From NCBI GenBank assembly GCA_038210275.1, contig JBBQWV010000003.1, positions 1-64,000 of the forward strand: a DNA stretch of 64,000 nucleotides, read 5' to 3'. The notes beneath the pieces were generated by a model that did no database searches, was not told where the DNA came from, and was given only the letters and a program-made list of their open reading frames with translations. Positions within the stretch are counted from its first letter, which is position 1. Each line of letters begins with the position of its first letter. Positions 16,547 to 25,176 of the stretch are shown piece by piece. Made by a program: the position numbers and the translations under genes. The DNA comes from PALSA-1296 sp038210275. GTDB lineage: Bacteria > Bacteroidota > Ignavibacteria > Palsa-1295.

Positions 16547-17814
16547 CCGAATTTTAAGGCTGTCAGAGGTCTTACACGTGAAGCGATACGCGCCGGAATC
16601 ATAATAGCACAAAGCGAGATCACGATTGCGATCACGCTCACAATTGCATAATGCTCCCACTCGATCTGAATCGGTACGCTCGACATAAAATAAATATCGC
16701 TTCGAAGTTTGAATATATGAAAAGTATATTGGAGCCAACTGATGGCAAATCCAATCGCATTGCCTATCAAAACTCCGGAGACAGTAATCACCATGCCTTC
16801 GGCAATAAAGATTCGCGCCACGCCGCCATCTTTAGCTCCAAGGGATTTGAGAATGCCGATCGTTCGTGTTTTTTCGATCACCATAATGAGCAAAGTCGAG
16901 ATCACATTGAATGCCGCAACGATGATAATGAGTCCGAGAATAATCGGTATCGGTTTTTTCTGCAATTCGATCCATCCGAAAATTGTAGGGTAAATATCAT
17001 ACACACTTTGTGCAAAGTAAGGGTAGTGAATGATCTTCGAAATATCTTTACTTAAGTTTCTTGCTTGTGAGAGATCGCTTCCTAAAACGCGGAAGCCGCT
17101 CACTTGTGTAGGACTGAATCCCGAAAAACTCTGCGCTGCCTCAAGGGAAGTATAAGCAAGTCCGTTATCATATTCCGTCATACCGGTTTCAAAAATTCCA
17201 ATCACTCGAAATTTCTTAAGATGTGAAAGAATATCGTCTCGTGTTTGCATACCTTCATGAAATCTCAAAGCAGTAATAGTTTTGCCGACATCAGTTCTCA
17301 ATTCCTTCGCAGTACCTTTGCTAATCAGAATTCCGGGAAGTGAATCGTTAAGCGCTGATTGAGAAGATCCTCTGATCACCCGTTTGATAGCTAATGTCAG
17401 CGAATCTTTCGGAAGCACTCCTTGAATAACGATGCCTGCAATTCCTTGGGAAGTTCTTAATACAGCCTCCTGTTCAACAAATGGAGAGAGAACTTTTATA
17501 CTCGGTATTTTCTTCAACAAATATTTTATTGAACCGGGATAATCAGGAAGCGGACGATTCCCATACGACGATATCTCTGCATGAGCAGTGTAACCGACGA
17601 TATTATCGGTCAATGTTTTTTCAAAACCTCCAAGAATCGCAAGAGTCACGATCAGCGTAGCAGTGCCAAGCGCAACGCCGCCGATAGAAATACCAACGAT
17701 GAATGAGACGAAACGCCTCTCAGCTTTTTTGCCAGAAAGCTGTGCGTCCGATTGTTTTCGACGGTACCGGAGAAATCTTTGCGCTATGAAATATGGGTAT
17801 CTGATGATGTTCAG
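16543..17814 (-). CDS. LolC/E-type ABC transporter permease (FtsX-like), non-ATG start
   Basis: About 424 residues. The frame has four membrane segments with a large periplasmic loop (MacB/FtsX architecture) and ends with the usual three-helix FtsX block (LGLIIIVAAFNVISTLLIMV and on). The only ATG/GTG near the start is a GTG at 17649, but it falls inside the first membrane helix. Upstream codons still encode the expected cytoplasmic lead-in RYPYFIAQRFLRYRRKQ and the first half of the helix (FIVGISIGGVALGTATL) back to 17814, where a CTG follows an in-frame TAA by one codon. I therefore annotate from CTG 17814 with low certainty on the exact codon. Lol permeases extract lipoproteins from the inner membrane; the ATPase partner would be LolD at 40632. 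Confidence 0.75.
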   Translation of the reverse strand: MNIIRYPYFIAQRFLRYRRKQSDAQLSGKKAERRFVSFIVGISIGGVALGTATLIVTLAILGGFEKTLTDNIVGYTAHAEISSYGNRPLPDYPGSIKYLLKKIPSIKVLSPFVEQEAVLRTSQGIAGIVIQGVLPKDSLTLAIKRVIRGSSQSALNDSLPGILISKGTAKELRTDVGKTITALRFHEGMQTRDDILSHLKKFRVIGIFETGMTEYDNGLAYTSLEAAQSFSGFSPTQVSGFRVLGSDLSQARNLSKDISKIIHYPYFAQSVYDIYPTIFGWIELQKKPIPIILGLIIIVAAFNVISTLLIMVIEKTRTIGILKSLGAKDGGVARIFIAEGMVITVSGVLIGNAIGFAISWLQYTFHIFKLRSDIYFMSSVPIQIEWEHYAIVSVIAIVISLCAIMIPARIASRVRPLTALKFG

Positions 17815-17865
17815 GTATTAAATATCGCAATGATACTGTTAAATTGTAACATTGTAAATAAAGGT

Positions 17866-18600
17866 TTAGAATTTCAACAATGTCTGCCACTTCTCATACA
17901 ACTCGCCGGTTGATTTTACATCGCGCATACAATACTCGGCTATCTCACGCGATTTGCCTTCGGCAAAAAATTGCGGTACTTCATAACCCGTAATACCGCC
18001 GGATTTTGGAGATGATACTCCAAATGCTTTAGTATAAAAATCCAGGTTGAATTTTCTGGTTGCGCCATTTTTATCAAACCCATTTCCGAAGACAAGCTTT
18101 TCGGCAAGATCAATATGCTCGATCTCATAATTTTTCCCTGTAACTCTATACGTCCAACGTGTGCCTGACATTAGATTTATACTCGGACGAACTCCGAGGG
18201 CAGCGCTGCGAAGCATGAGAAAAGGGCAATCAAAATTTCTACCATTAAAACTGACAAATGCCTGATAGCGACGCTCTTCAAGTCCTTGCCAAAAATGCGT
18301 GAGAAGTTCGGCTTCATCGGTGAAGGATTTATATTTTATCTGCATCTCGTCATGCTCGATGGATTCTTCAGAATCAACAGTGTCAAGATAAAGCGCAGCT
18401 CCTTTCGCAGTTTCCGGAATATAAATACCGATGCAGACAACTCTGCCGAGAAGGGGATTCAATGCTCCAAATCGTTTTTGGGTTTCGATCTCTTCTTCGG
18501 TTTTGCAACTGCGCAGGAGATATTCCTTTTGAACGTCGTCAAATGATTCGTCGAAAGGAAGCGGCACGGTTTCAATATCAAAAACAAGGGTTTGTGACAT
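17866..18600 (-). CDS. PolB-like 3'-5' exonuclease (DEDDy-type RNase H fold)
   Basis: A 244-residue protein with three exonuclease motifs: VFDIETVPLP (Exo I, Asp and Glu), VSFNGRNFDCPFL (Exo II, Asp), and EYCMRDVKST (Exo III, Asp with Tyr four residues earlier). This matches the stand-alone predicted exonucleases related to the proofreading domain of DNA polymerase B. It would trim DNA or RNA 3' ends; partners are unknown. It opens the minus-strand run that continues into the permease and the oxidative-damage repair genes. Confidence 0.85.
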   Translation of the reverse strand: MSQTLVFDIETVPLPFDESFDDVQKEYLLRSCKTEEEIETQKRFGALNPLLGRVVCIGIYIPETAKGAALYLDTVDSEESIEHDEMQIKYKSFTDEAELLTHFWQGLEERRYQAFVSFNGRNFDCPFLMLRSAALGVRPSINLMSGTRWTYRVTGKNYEIEHIDLAEKLVFGNGFDKNGATRKFNLDFYTKAFGVSSPKSGGITGYEVPQFFAEGKSREIAEYCMRDVKSTGELYEKWQTLLKF

Positions 18601-18719
18601 CCGGTGAAAATTGAGAATTCAATTCAAGAAGCGATTAAACGCAAATATAGTAAGAATAGGTCAAGATAAAATCAAAGTCTCGCCTTCACAATTCTCAATT
18701 TGTCATTCACAATTTATTC

Positions 18720-19127
18720 TCATTTCTGCACCTCTTTAACCACCCAAACTTTTGCGACCCTCACCTCATCAAATTTCGCTTCTTCTTCGCCGATGTGTCG
18801 TGGCACAAGTCTTCTATTGTTTAATTTTGGACCGAGAACAGTGGTCGGAATAATTGTATTTTCAATTGTATCCATCTTTGTTCCTGTACGAGTAATTACC
18901 CGATACTTGATTTTGCTGTAGGTATCGTTGCCGATATTTTCGTAAATTATATTGAGATATTCTTTCTTCGTAACCGGATCAGGCTCCGATTTGTAGGCCA
19001 TTATGGCAACGTCTTTCGTCTCCTGCCAATCATCAGTTTCAGCTTCTTTTTTACAACCCGTAAGAGATACAAAAAAGATGCAAAGAAAAGCGATGCAGAT
19101 GCGTAGGGAATGTGTCTGTGTGTGCAT
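18720..19127 (-). CDS. Small predicted lipoprotein of unknown function
   Basis: A 135-residue protein. The N-terminal IAFLCIFFVSLTGCKK is a lipoprotein signal with lipobox L-T-G-C, so the mature chain starts at the Cys and is anchored to a membrane. I chose ATG 19127; a GTG at 19154 would only add nine residues before the signal. The mature part (NIIYENIGNDTYSKIKYR, KLNNRRLVPRHIGEEE, VAKVWVVKEV) reads as one small beta domain with FxLD-like alternation. No family is recognised. It stands alone, divergent from the PBP2 gene. Confidence 0.65.
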   Translation of the reverse strand: MHTQTHSLRICIAFLCIFFVSLTGCKKEAETDDWQETKDVAIMAYKSEPDPVTKKEYLNIIYENIGNDTYSKIKYRVITRTGTKMDTIENTIIPTTVLGPKLNNRRLVPRHIGEEEAKFDEVRVAKVWVVKEVQK

Positions 19128-19248
19128 ATCTGTGTTTGTCCTGAATAAAGTCACTTAAATATACGAACAGAAATGCGTTTTGGCTTTAAATCGGATAAAT
19201 TGAAGCGAAAATGGAACGGACACTTCTTCCTTCACCGTTCTGTAGATA

Positions 19249-21204
19249 ATGTTTAATTTTTCCGATCACGAATTTGCCTCACCCGTCAGACGGCGTACTA
19301 TTGCCATCATCATTGGCATAATTTTCGCGGGCTTTATTTTCCGGTTTGCACAATTGCAGCTTTGGGAAGGCAACGAACTTCGTGGCGCAGCAAGCGCGCA
19401 GGGCATTAAGCGCATCGTACGAATTCCGGTTCGCGGAGCTCTTTACGATAGGAAGGGAAGAGTCGTGGCAGCGAGTATTCCTTCTTATACAGTTCTGGTC
19501 ACACCACAGGATTTCAATCCTTTCCGCAGGATGAGTCTCCCATTGCTTGCAAAAATTCTCGGAGTTGATACGAGCTATATTATCATCCGACTCAAACAAG
19601 CCGGTTCATATATTCATTTCCAACCCGTGAAAGTTTGGAGCGATGCCGATGCAAGAGTGATCGCACAAATCGAAGAGCATCATGACGATCTGCCCGGAGT
19701 TGATATTTCCTATGAATCCAAGCGTCAATATGTTGCGCCGATTCGTGCTGCCCATTTGCTTGGTTACACAAAGGAAATCTCTGAAAAAATGCTTGACGAT
19801 GTCAGCGAAACGGCTGATAGTGATTATTACAATCCGGGTGATGTGATTGGAACGACAGGTCTTGAGCGATTCCATGAAAAAGATCTTCGTGGTGTTAAAG
19901 GATATGAGTACGTCGCAGTCGATGCCAAAGGGCAGCGACAGGCACGCTTCAAAGAAGGTAGTGCCGATATCAACGCTGTTGACGGCGAGAGTATCCAACT
20001 TGGAATGGATATAGATCTGCAAGAATACGCTGAGCAATTACTTGGCACGCAGAACGGAGCCATCGTGGCGCTCGATCCAAATAATGGCGAAATACTTTCT
20101 TTCGTCAGCAAACCTGATTACGACCTCGATATTTTCAGCGGCAAGACGACGAAAGCTGAGTATCAGGAAGTGATGCTTGATCCGGCAAAGCCTCTCTTTA
20201 ATCGTGCAACGCAGACAACATATCCCCCCGGATCAACATGGAAATTGCTGATGGCGGCGGCGGCTTTGCAATCGAAGACAATCCCTCTAAATTTTGCAAT
20301 AAGCTGTCCCGGCTCATTTACGTATGGTGATCATACGTTTATGGATGATGCCACGCATGGCGCGACGAATATTCATCGTTCGATCGTTGCATCATGCGAT
20401 GTGTTTTATTACAAGATGGCGCTGGCGATTGGTATTGATACGATGTATCATTATGCGAAGATGTTCGGTTTTGACACTCCGACCGGCGCCGATATTGGCT
20501 ACGAAGGCAAGGGAGTCATTCCGAACACTGCGCGAATGAATAAATGGTATCCCAAAGGCTGGACAAAAGGATATACCGTTAGTCAAGGCATCGGACAGGG
20601 TGAGATCGGAGTGACCCCAATGCAGCAAGCAGCGTATGCAGCAACTTGGGCAAATCATGGAATTTGGGTGCAGCCTCATGCGGCTCGAAGTATTTGGAAT
20701 CCGCAGAAAAGAATATGGGATACTGTTGCATACAAAACCCATAAACTTCCCATTGCCGATACGATCATCGAAACTATCCGCAATGCGATGTGGGGTGTGA
20801 CCCACGAAGGCGGCGGAACAGGTCATGCAGCAGAAACACCGGGACCGCACGATTGCAAGATCGCCGGAAAAACCGGAACAGCGCAGAATCCCCACGGCAA
20901 ATCTCATGCGTGGTTCATCTGCTTTGCTCCTTTTGATCATCCAAAAATCGCCATGTGCGTACTTGTTGAGAATGCAGGTTTCGGCGGAGACGTATCCGCA
21001 CCGATTTGCCGCAAGCTCATCAAATATTATCTATATGGCGAAAGGGAAGATCCACTTCCGACGGTACTTCCCAATACTCCGGAGTATGATAAAATCCGGG
21101 CAGAAAAATACTTAAAGAAGCAATCAACTCCCCCAGTGCCAAAAGAGAAACCCGAAGGCAATGCCTCCAAAGAAGCAATCTTGGATGAGAAGAAAAAAGG
21201 TTAA
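19249..21204 (+). CDS. mrdA: Penicillin-binding protein 2 (elongasome transpeptidase)
   Basis: A 651-residue class B PBP that cross-links peptidoglycan during elongation. It has one N-terminal membrane helix (IAIIIGIIFAGFIFRFAQL), the PBP dimerisation domain with RGALYDRKGRVVA, and a transpeptidase domain with the active-site motif STWK at Ser329, a second motif SCD (usual form SxN) and KTGTAQNP. The tail after residue about 610 is charged and Pro/Lys-rich. rodA and mreBCD, which usually flank mrdA, are not here, so it is a single-gene unit. The SxD form of the second motif is common in PBP2. Confidence 0.92.
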   Translation: MFNFSDHEFASPVRRRTIAIIIGIIFAGFIFRFAQLQLWEGNELRGAASAQGIKRIVRIPVRGALYDRKGRVVAASIPSYTVLVTPQDFNPFRRMSLPLLAKILGVDTSYIIIRLKQAGSYIHFQPVKVWSDADARVIAQIEEHHDDLPGVDISYESKRQYVAPIRAAHLLGYTKEISEKMLDDVSETADSDYYNPGDVIGTTGLERFHEKDLRGVKGYEYVAVDAKGQRQARFKEGSADINAVDGESIQLGMDIDLQEYAEQLLGTQNGAIVALDPNNGEILSFVSKPDYDLDIFSGKTTKAEYQEVMLDPAKPLFNRATQTTYPPGSTWKLLMAAAALQSKTIPLNFAISCPGSFTYGDHTFMDDATHGATNIHRSIVASCDVFYYKMALAIGIDTMYHYAKMFGFDTPTGADIGYEGKGVIPNTARMNKWYPKGWTKGYTVSQGIGQGEIGVTPMQQAAYAATWANHGIWVQPHAARSIWNPQKRIWDTVAYKTHKLPIADTIIETIRNAMWGVTHEGGGTGHAAETPGPHDCKIAGKTGTAQNPHGKSHAWFICFAPFDHPKIAMCVLVENAGFGGDVSAPICRKLIKYYLYGEREDPLPTVLPNTPEYDKIRAEKYLKKQSTPPVPKEKPEGNASKEAILDEKKKG

Positions 21205-21310
21205 ATTTTCAATGAACAAATCGCAGCGATATCCCTTCAGGGGATCACTCTCCGATCATGAAAACAGTTAGGTAGTTTTGTAGTTGGTAGTTTGGTAGTT
21301 AGTAAAAAAG

Positions 21311-21362
21311 GTGTCATTGCGAGTCCGCCGCGGCGGACGCTTGCGGACGACGTGGCAATCTC
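21311..21362. repeat. Degenerate arm of the GTCATTGCGAG hairpin family
   Basis: Starts gtgtcattgcgagtccgcc, matching the left arm of the elements at 10902 and 41328, then diverges. It contains its own small palindrome gtccgccgcggcggac. The matching right arm is missing, so this is an eroded or solo copy. Confidence 0.55.
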
Positions 21363-21877
21363 AAATAGTTATCGTAGTAATAAATCTCAGGATGAGAGAT
21401 TAAAAGTGGTGGTTAGTCCACTCATAGCTCAGTCCTCATAGCTCATAGCTACTCCCACAACCCCACGATTGCTCGTTTGCTCATATCTCTCTTTCATTAT
21501 TTTTCCATTTATCGGCGAGAGGATTACGCTCCAAGTGCCATCGAAGCAAAATATCAAAAAGGAATAGAAGGCTGGATTGTGGGTTTTCAGAAGCATCTTA
21601 CAGGACGTAAGAAACTTAAAAATTCGTACAAAAATATACTTTGTCGAAGTTTGTAATGCAAATATACGAACGAAATATGCTTTTGTCAAGGTGCCCAAAC
21701 CAAACTATTTTCAAAATCGGCGAAATCAGACTTGAATCGCCAAAGATTTTTTTTGGGGTGAAATGTGGGAATAGGTGCCTATGGGAAATAGGCGGTCGGG
21801 TTTCGGGCGTTTAGACTTTCAGAGAAAGCTATTTTCTGCATAAAGACTAACTTGCGACTAACAACTTCACCAAGACA

Positions 21878-21909
21878 TTTGGATTTTCCCTAAGAATGTT
21901 GTATCTTTG
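21878..21909 (+). promoter_or_regulatory. Bacteroidota-type promoter for the S8 peptidase gene
   Basis: TTTG at 21878-21881, a 20-base spacer, then TATCTTTG at 21902-21909: a perfect TAnnTTTG box at ideal spacing. The start would be near 21916, leaving a leader of about 42 bases before the ATG at 21958. This is the cleanest promoter in the window. Confidence 0.75.
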
Positions 21910-21957
21910 TAAGGCGAGGATACACATTTTTCATTTTCCATTCATAACCCCCATACT

Positions 21958-24471
21958 ATGAAACGGATTTTTTCTTTGCTTTGCATTGCTGCATTTCTTT
22001 TTCCTTCCTGCGGTAAACCGCCAATTAATGGCAATATGCAACAGGTATCTATTACCTATGCTGTTCGAATGCAGGTCACCGAAGGAAAATTTTTGCGCGA
22101 TTCCTCCGGGAAGAAAATGCAGTCCGAAGTCCTCGAACTATACAACCAATTCATATCGAATGGTAATTCGTTTACAATCCCAGATGCTGTTGCCCAATCC
22201 GACTTCATGCTCCAACCTTCTTTCGCAAAAATTGATACAGGTAATCATGTTTTACTCTATATCTCTTTAAGGCATCAAGGACCAATAGTTGCCGGCAAGC
22301 CTACAAAACCAGCGAGTGATTCCATCAGATTTGCTGACCTTAAAGTATTTACGGCGTTGCTTGAGACAAATAAAGTAAAAGTTGTCGGACCAAATGATAC
22401 TGTTATGATTGGACCGAACGATGCGCATTATATTGGAGATACTGTAAAATTCTATCCAATCGTGCAGGCATGGGTTCGGGCTGATAGTCTTGATATCATT
22501 GCGCGACTTCCGTATGTCATGCATATAGCTCTCGTAACCGAGCCGATAGTTTGTAATGAGCAGATTAAAGGAAGTGACAGAAGCCGTGCAGATATTGCTC
22601 AACAAATATGGCAGCAACCCATAAAGTTTGAAGATGAAGTGAAAGTTGGGATTATCTCCGATGACTGCGGTTCGAAACACGAACAGAGTACAAATTCCAT
22701 TCCGCTTGATGCAGTACCGAATCCTTGGCTGCCACTTAGATCTCAAATTGAAATAGCAGATGATTCTTGGGATGGCGAGAGAAGTCATGAAGGAATTGCA
22801 CTGATGGAAGTTGTTCATGAAGTTGCACCTGAAGCACACCTTTATTTTGCATCGGGGTTCGGACATCTCAATCCTAACATGAATGATAATCTCGGAATGC
22901 TGAATTTCATGCATTCGATCACTACGCTTTCTCTGAGAGGCTGCAAAGTTATCACTGATGATATTCTTTATATCGAAGAGCCTGCTTTTGAGGATGGACC
23001 TATAGCACAACTTATCAATTCTTATACCATTCAAAGTGGTAATCCTTTGATCTATACTTCTGCTGCAGGAAATCTGGCTCAGGATATGTTTTCATTCACG
23101 TTCGATCCGCAGGAAAATCAAGAAATAGGTCTTATCTATTCAGCAATGCAAACTGCTACGATCCATAATCTCAGTCACCGGGATTATCGCGATAACTTTT
23201 TTATTGCTCCCGGCGCGACTATTGATGTAATGCTTCAATGGGACGATCCGTATATGTTTCCAGCCGCCGCCAACGATTTCGATCTTTACCTTGTCGATGT
23301 TGCAACAAACCAGATCGTTCAAACAAGTTCAGATTTACAGAACGGCGCGAATATAGAGCATGATTGCCTGCCGTTCGAACATTTCACCTACTATGCAAGT
23401 CCGTGTTTTGGGCAGATGGGATATAAACTTTTTGTAAAAAGAGATTCGATCGGATATGATAATCCCACGCCCCGAATGAAGTTGCTTATCCGAGGTTTGA
23501 ATGACCGCGATCAACCTTCGAATGCAAAAAGCATCTTCGGTCATCCGACTGCGAAAGGATGTATTGCATGCGGAGCTGTTAATCCTTATGGTGACTGTGA
23601 CCAGATCGAGCCGTTTAGTTCTCTCGGTCCGGCTGAGATAGTGCAAACCGATATACCTGCCGGAAATAACCAACACCGCCCACTTCTTGGTGATACTCTT
23701 ATTAAGCCAGATCTCTGTACTATAGATGGGATGACGACAACGGTGCGGCCGCTCACATATTTCAGTGGGACTTCAGCGTGCGCACCGTTAGCTGCAGGGA
23801 TATTTGCAAGGATACTTGGAATACAGAAACCTCATATTACCACTGAACTTGTACTGAAGTATTGGAATTCGGGATGTATTCATTATGGTGACCCATCTAA
23901 GATAAAAAATAATACTTACGGATACGGAAGGCTTGATGCATTCAAGGGTTGTGCAATGTTAGCTCAGCGAGCAGATGGAGACCGCAATTTGGCATTCTTT
24001 CAGACTGACCCGTTCCAGGCTGACCCTTTGTCAAGTACTGCAAGTATGCAGGTAGCATGGAAGGATATGTTGAAGCCTTTCCCGACAAACGATCCGAAGA
24101 TCTTTGTTGGTGTGACGATTGAAAAGTATATTTCTATTCCTCCGGATTTTAAACTAAAATTAATTGGAAAAATTGACGGAGTAGAACGCATCGCAATGCT
24201 TCTGTCAGATTTTAGTCCCGCAAGTTCGATGCATAACATGAATGTTGTTTTTAAACCTAATGATCCGCCTTATCCTCTAGTACAGCCTTCAATGCCGCCG
24301 ACGATGCCGGATCCTTTTTTAGGTATATATAAGCCGAAAAGCATAATTTATTCACCCCCGACGGGTTTTAATTATGCGACTTCAGGACAAACACATTGGG
24401 AGCTTTCGCTTGAGCATGGACCAGCTAATTCACTTTCTCTGATCAAAGATTGGGGCATTTATATCAGATAA
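21958..24471 (+). CDS. Large exported subtilisin-like (S8) serine peptidase
   Basis: An 837-residue protein with an N-terminal export signal ending FLFPSCGK, which looks like a weak lipobox at Cys18. A divergent S8 triad can be read: Asp in VGIISDDCGS (about 235), His277 in ERSHEGIALMEVVHEVAPEA, oxyanion-type Asn371 in TSAAGN, and Ser606 in YFSGTSACAPLAAGI. The SHEGIALMEVVHEVAPEA style belongs to a branch where Glu-Gly replaces the usual Gly-Thr after the His. Between His and Ser lies an inserted beta domain (about 375-515, FDLYLVDVATNQIVQ) like P-domain inserts. A beta-rich C-terminal region follows. It is probably a surface or periplasmic protease and may process the Cys/Gly-rich protein encoded 30 bases downstream; that last point is inference. 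Confidence 0.8.
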   Translation: MKRIFSLLCIAAFLFPSCGKPPINGNMQQVSITYAVRMQVTEGKFLRDSSGKKMQSEVLELYNQFISNGNSFTIPDAVAQSDFMLQPSFAKIDTGNHVLLYISLRHQGPIVAGKPTKPASDSIRFADLKVFTALLETNKVKVVGPNDTVMIGPNDAHYIGDTVKFYPIVQAWVRADSLDIIARLPYVMHIALVTEPIVCNEQIKGSDRSRADIAQQIWQQPIKFEDEVKVGIISDDCGSKHEQSTNSIPLDAVPNPWLPLRSQIEIADDSWDGERSHEGIALMEVVHEVAPEAHLYFASGFGHLNPNMNDNLGMLNFMHSITTLSLRGCKVITDDILYIEEPAFEDGPIAQLINSYTIQSGNPLIYTSAAGNLAQDMFSFTFDPQENQEIGLIYSAMQTATIHNLSHRDYRDNFFIAPGATIDVMLQWDDPYMFPAAANDFDLYLVDVATNQIVQTSSDLQNGANIEHDCLPFEHFTYYASPCFGQMGYKLFVKRDSIGYDNPTPRMKLLIRGLNDRDQPSNAKSIFGHPTAKGCIACGAVNPYGDCDQIEPFSSLGPAEIVQTDIPAGNNQHRPLLGDTLIKPDLCTIDGMTTTVRPLTYFSGTSACAPLAAGIFARILGIQKPHITTELVLKYWNSGCIHYGDPSKIKNNTYGYGRLDAFKGCAMLAQRADGDRNLAFFQTDPFQADPLSSTASMQVAWKDMLKPFPTNDPKIFVGVTIEKYISIPPDFKLKLIGKIDGVERIAMLLSDFSPASSMHNMNVVFKPNDPPYPLVQPSMPPTMPDPFLGIYKPKSIIYSPPTGFNYATSGQTHWELSLEHGPANSLSLIKDWGIYIR

Positions 24472-24500
24472 TTTTTTTTCACAATTCATCATCATTCATC

Positions 24501-25118
24501 ATGAGTATTATTGAAACTTCATCTTTACGGGCGACACCGCCGCCGAATAACACAGACAGAAACACCGGCATCTGGATTTCTGTAGCAATGACTCTTGCCA
24601 TTGCAGCCATCTTAATTGCATTCATGCACCCTTTCTCCGAAGGCGCTGCTTCCCATCACGGCTGCGGCTGCTGTTGCTGCGGAGGAGGGGGGATGGGAGG
24701 AGCTTCTGGGCAGAATGGTACTGTTGCATCAGGACCAATACATTCTGGGAATCCGAACACGATCATAACTTCCCAACCAACAGGAGTGATAGATATAAAT
24801 ATAGATCCAAGAATCAGTCCGCGTACGTCTGTAACTATTACTTTGACAACGATTTCAAATAGTACATTGATTTTATCCGGGGCAAATCTCACAGGGTCTC
24901 CAATTACGATCTATCCGGGGATACCACAAACAGTTTATTATATGAACCATCCCGAGGTTGTGGATTGGATGTTGAGTTGGGCACCATCACCACCAAATCC
25001 TCAGCTTGTCCAACTGATGAGGAATCAACCCTATAACCCAGGTGAATATAACGGAACCTATTCATTTAATTTCAATGGACAACCTTGTTCAGCTAATGTA
25101 AATATTATTAGTAATTAG
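24501..25118 (+). CDS. Membrane-anchored Cys/Gly-rich protein of unknown function
   Basis: A 205-residue protein starting MSIIETSSLRATPPP at ATG 24501 (an in-frame start at 24450 would overlap the peptidase gene). One membrane helix (IWISVAMTLAIAAILIAFM, about 27-45) is followed at once by HHGCGCCCCGGGGMGG: two His, five Cys in seven residues, then a glycine run. The rest is Pro/Ser/Thr/Asn-rich and beta-like, with one further Cys near the end. No family is recognised. The Cys cluster just outside the membrane could bind metal, form disulfides or carry lipid. It is 29 bases after the S8 peptidase and probably co-transcribed with it. Confidence 0.65.
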   Translation: MSIIETSSLRATPPPNNTDRNTGIWISVAMTLAIAAILIAFMHPFSEGAASHHGCGCCCCGGGGMGGASGQNGTVASGPIHSGNPNTIITSQPTGVIDINIDPRISPRTSVTITLTTISNSTLILSGANLTGSPITIYPGIPQTVYYMNHPEVVDWMLSWAPSPPNPQLVQLMRNQPYNPGEYNGTYSFNFNGQPCSANVNIISN

Positions 25119-25130
25119 GTAAAACGCAAT

Positions 25131-25176
25131 CTTAATTTACACCACTATCCAAGTTAGAGTAGTGGTGTAAATTAAG
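25131..25176. terminator. Perfect 17-bp stem between convergent genes
   Basis: cttaatttacaccacta at 25131-25147 and its exact inverse at 25160-25176, with a 12-base loop. It lies between the Cys/Gly-rich gene (+) and the TIR gene (-). Its right arm covers the TAA of the TIR gene (25172-25174). It is most likely a bidirectional terminator; the minus-strand product ends in an A/T-rich run. Confidence 0.75.

Larger units (their letters stand above)
21205..21957. other. 750-bp gap rich in repeat debris, with a promoter at its end
   Basis: No convincing gene; the antisense frame at 21429-21698 has no recognisable pattern. The gap holds tagttttgtagttggtagtt word stutter at about 21270-21303, a degenerate long-hairpin arm (21311-21362), a tcatagct stutter at about 21418-21455, and a clear promoter at 21878-21909 for the peptidase gene. 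Confidence 0.6.

Noticed and set aside
21429..21698. Antisense 89-residue frame in the gap before the S8 peptidase gene
   Set aside because: No conserved pattern, runs through word-stutter sequence, no promoter or good start; looks like chance.
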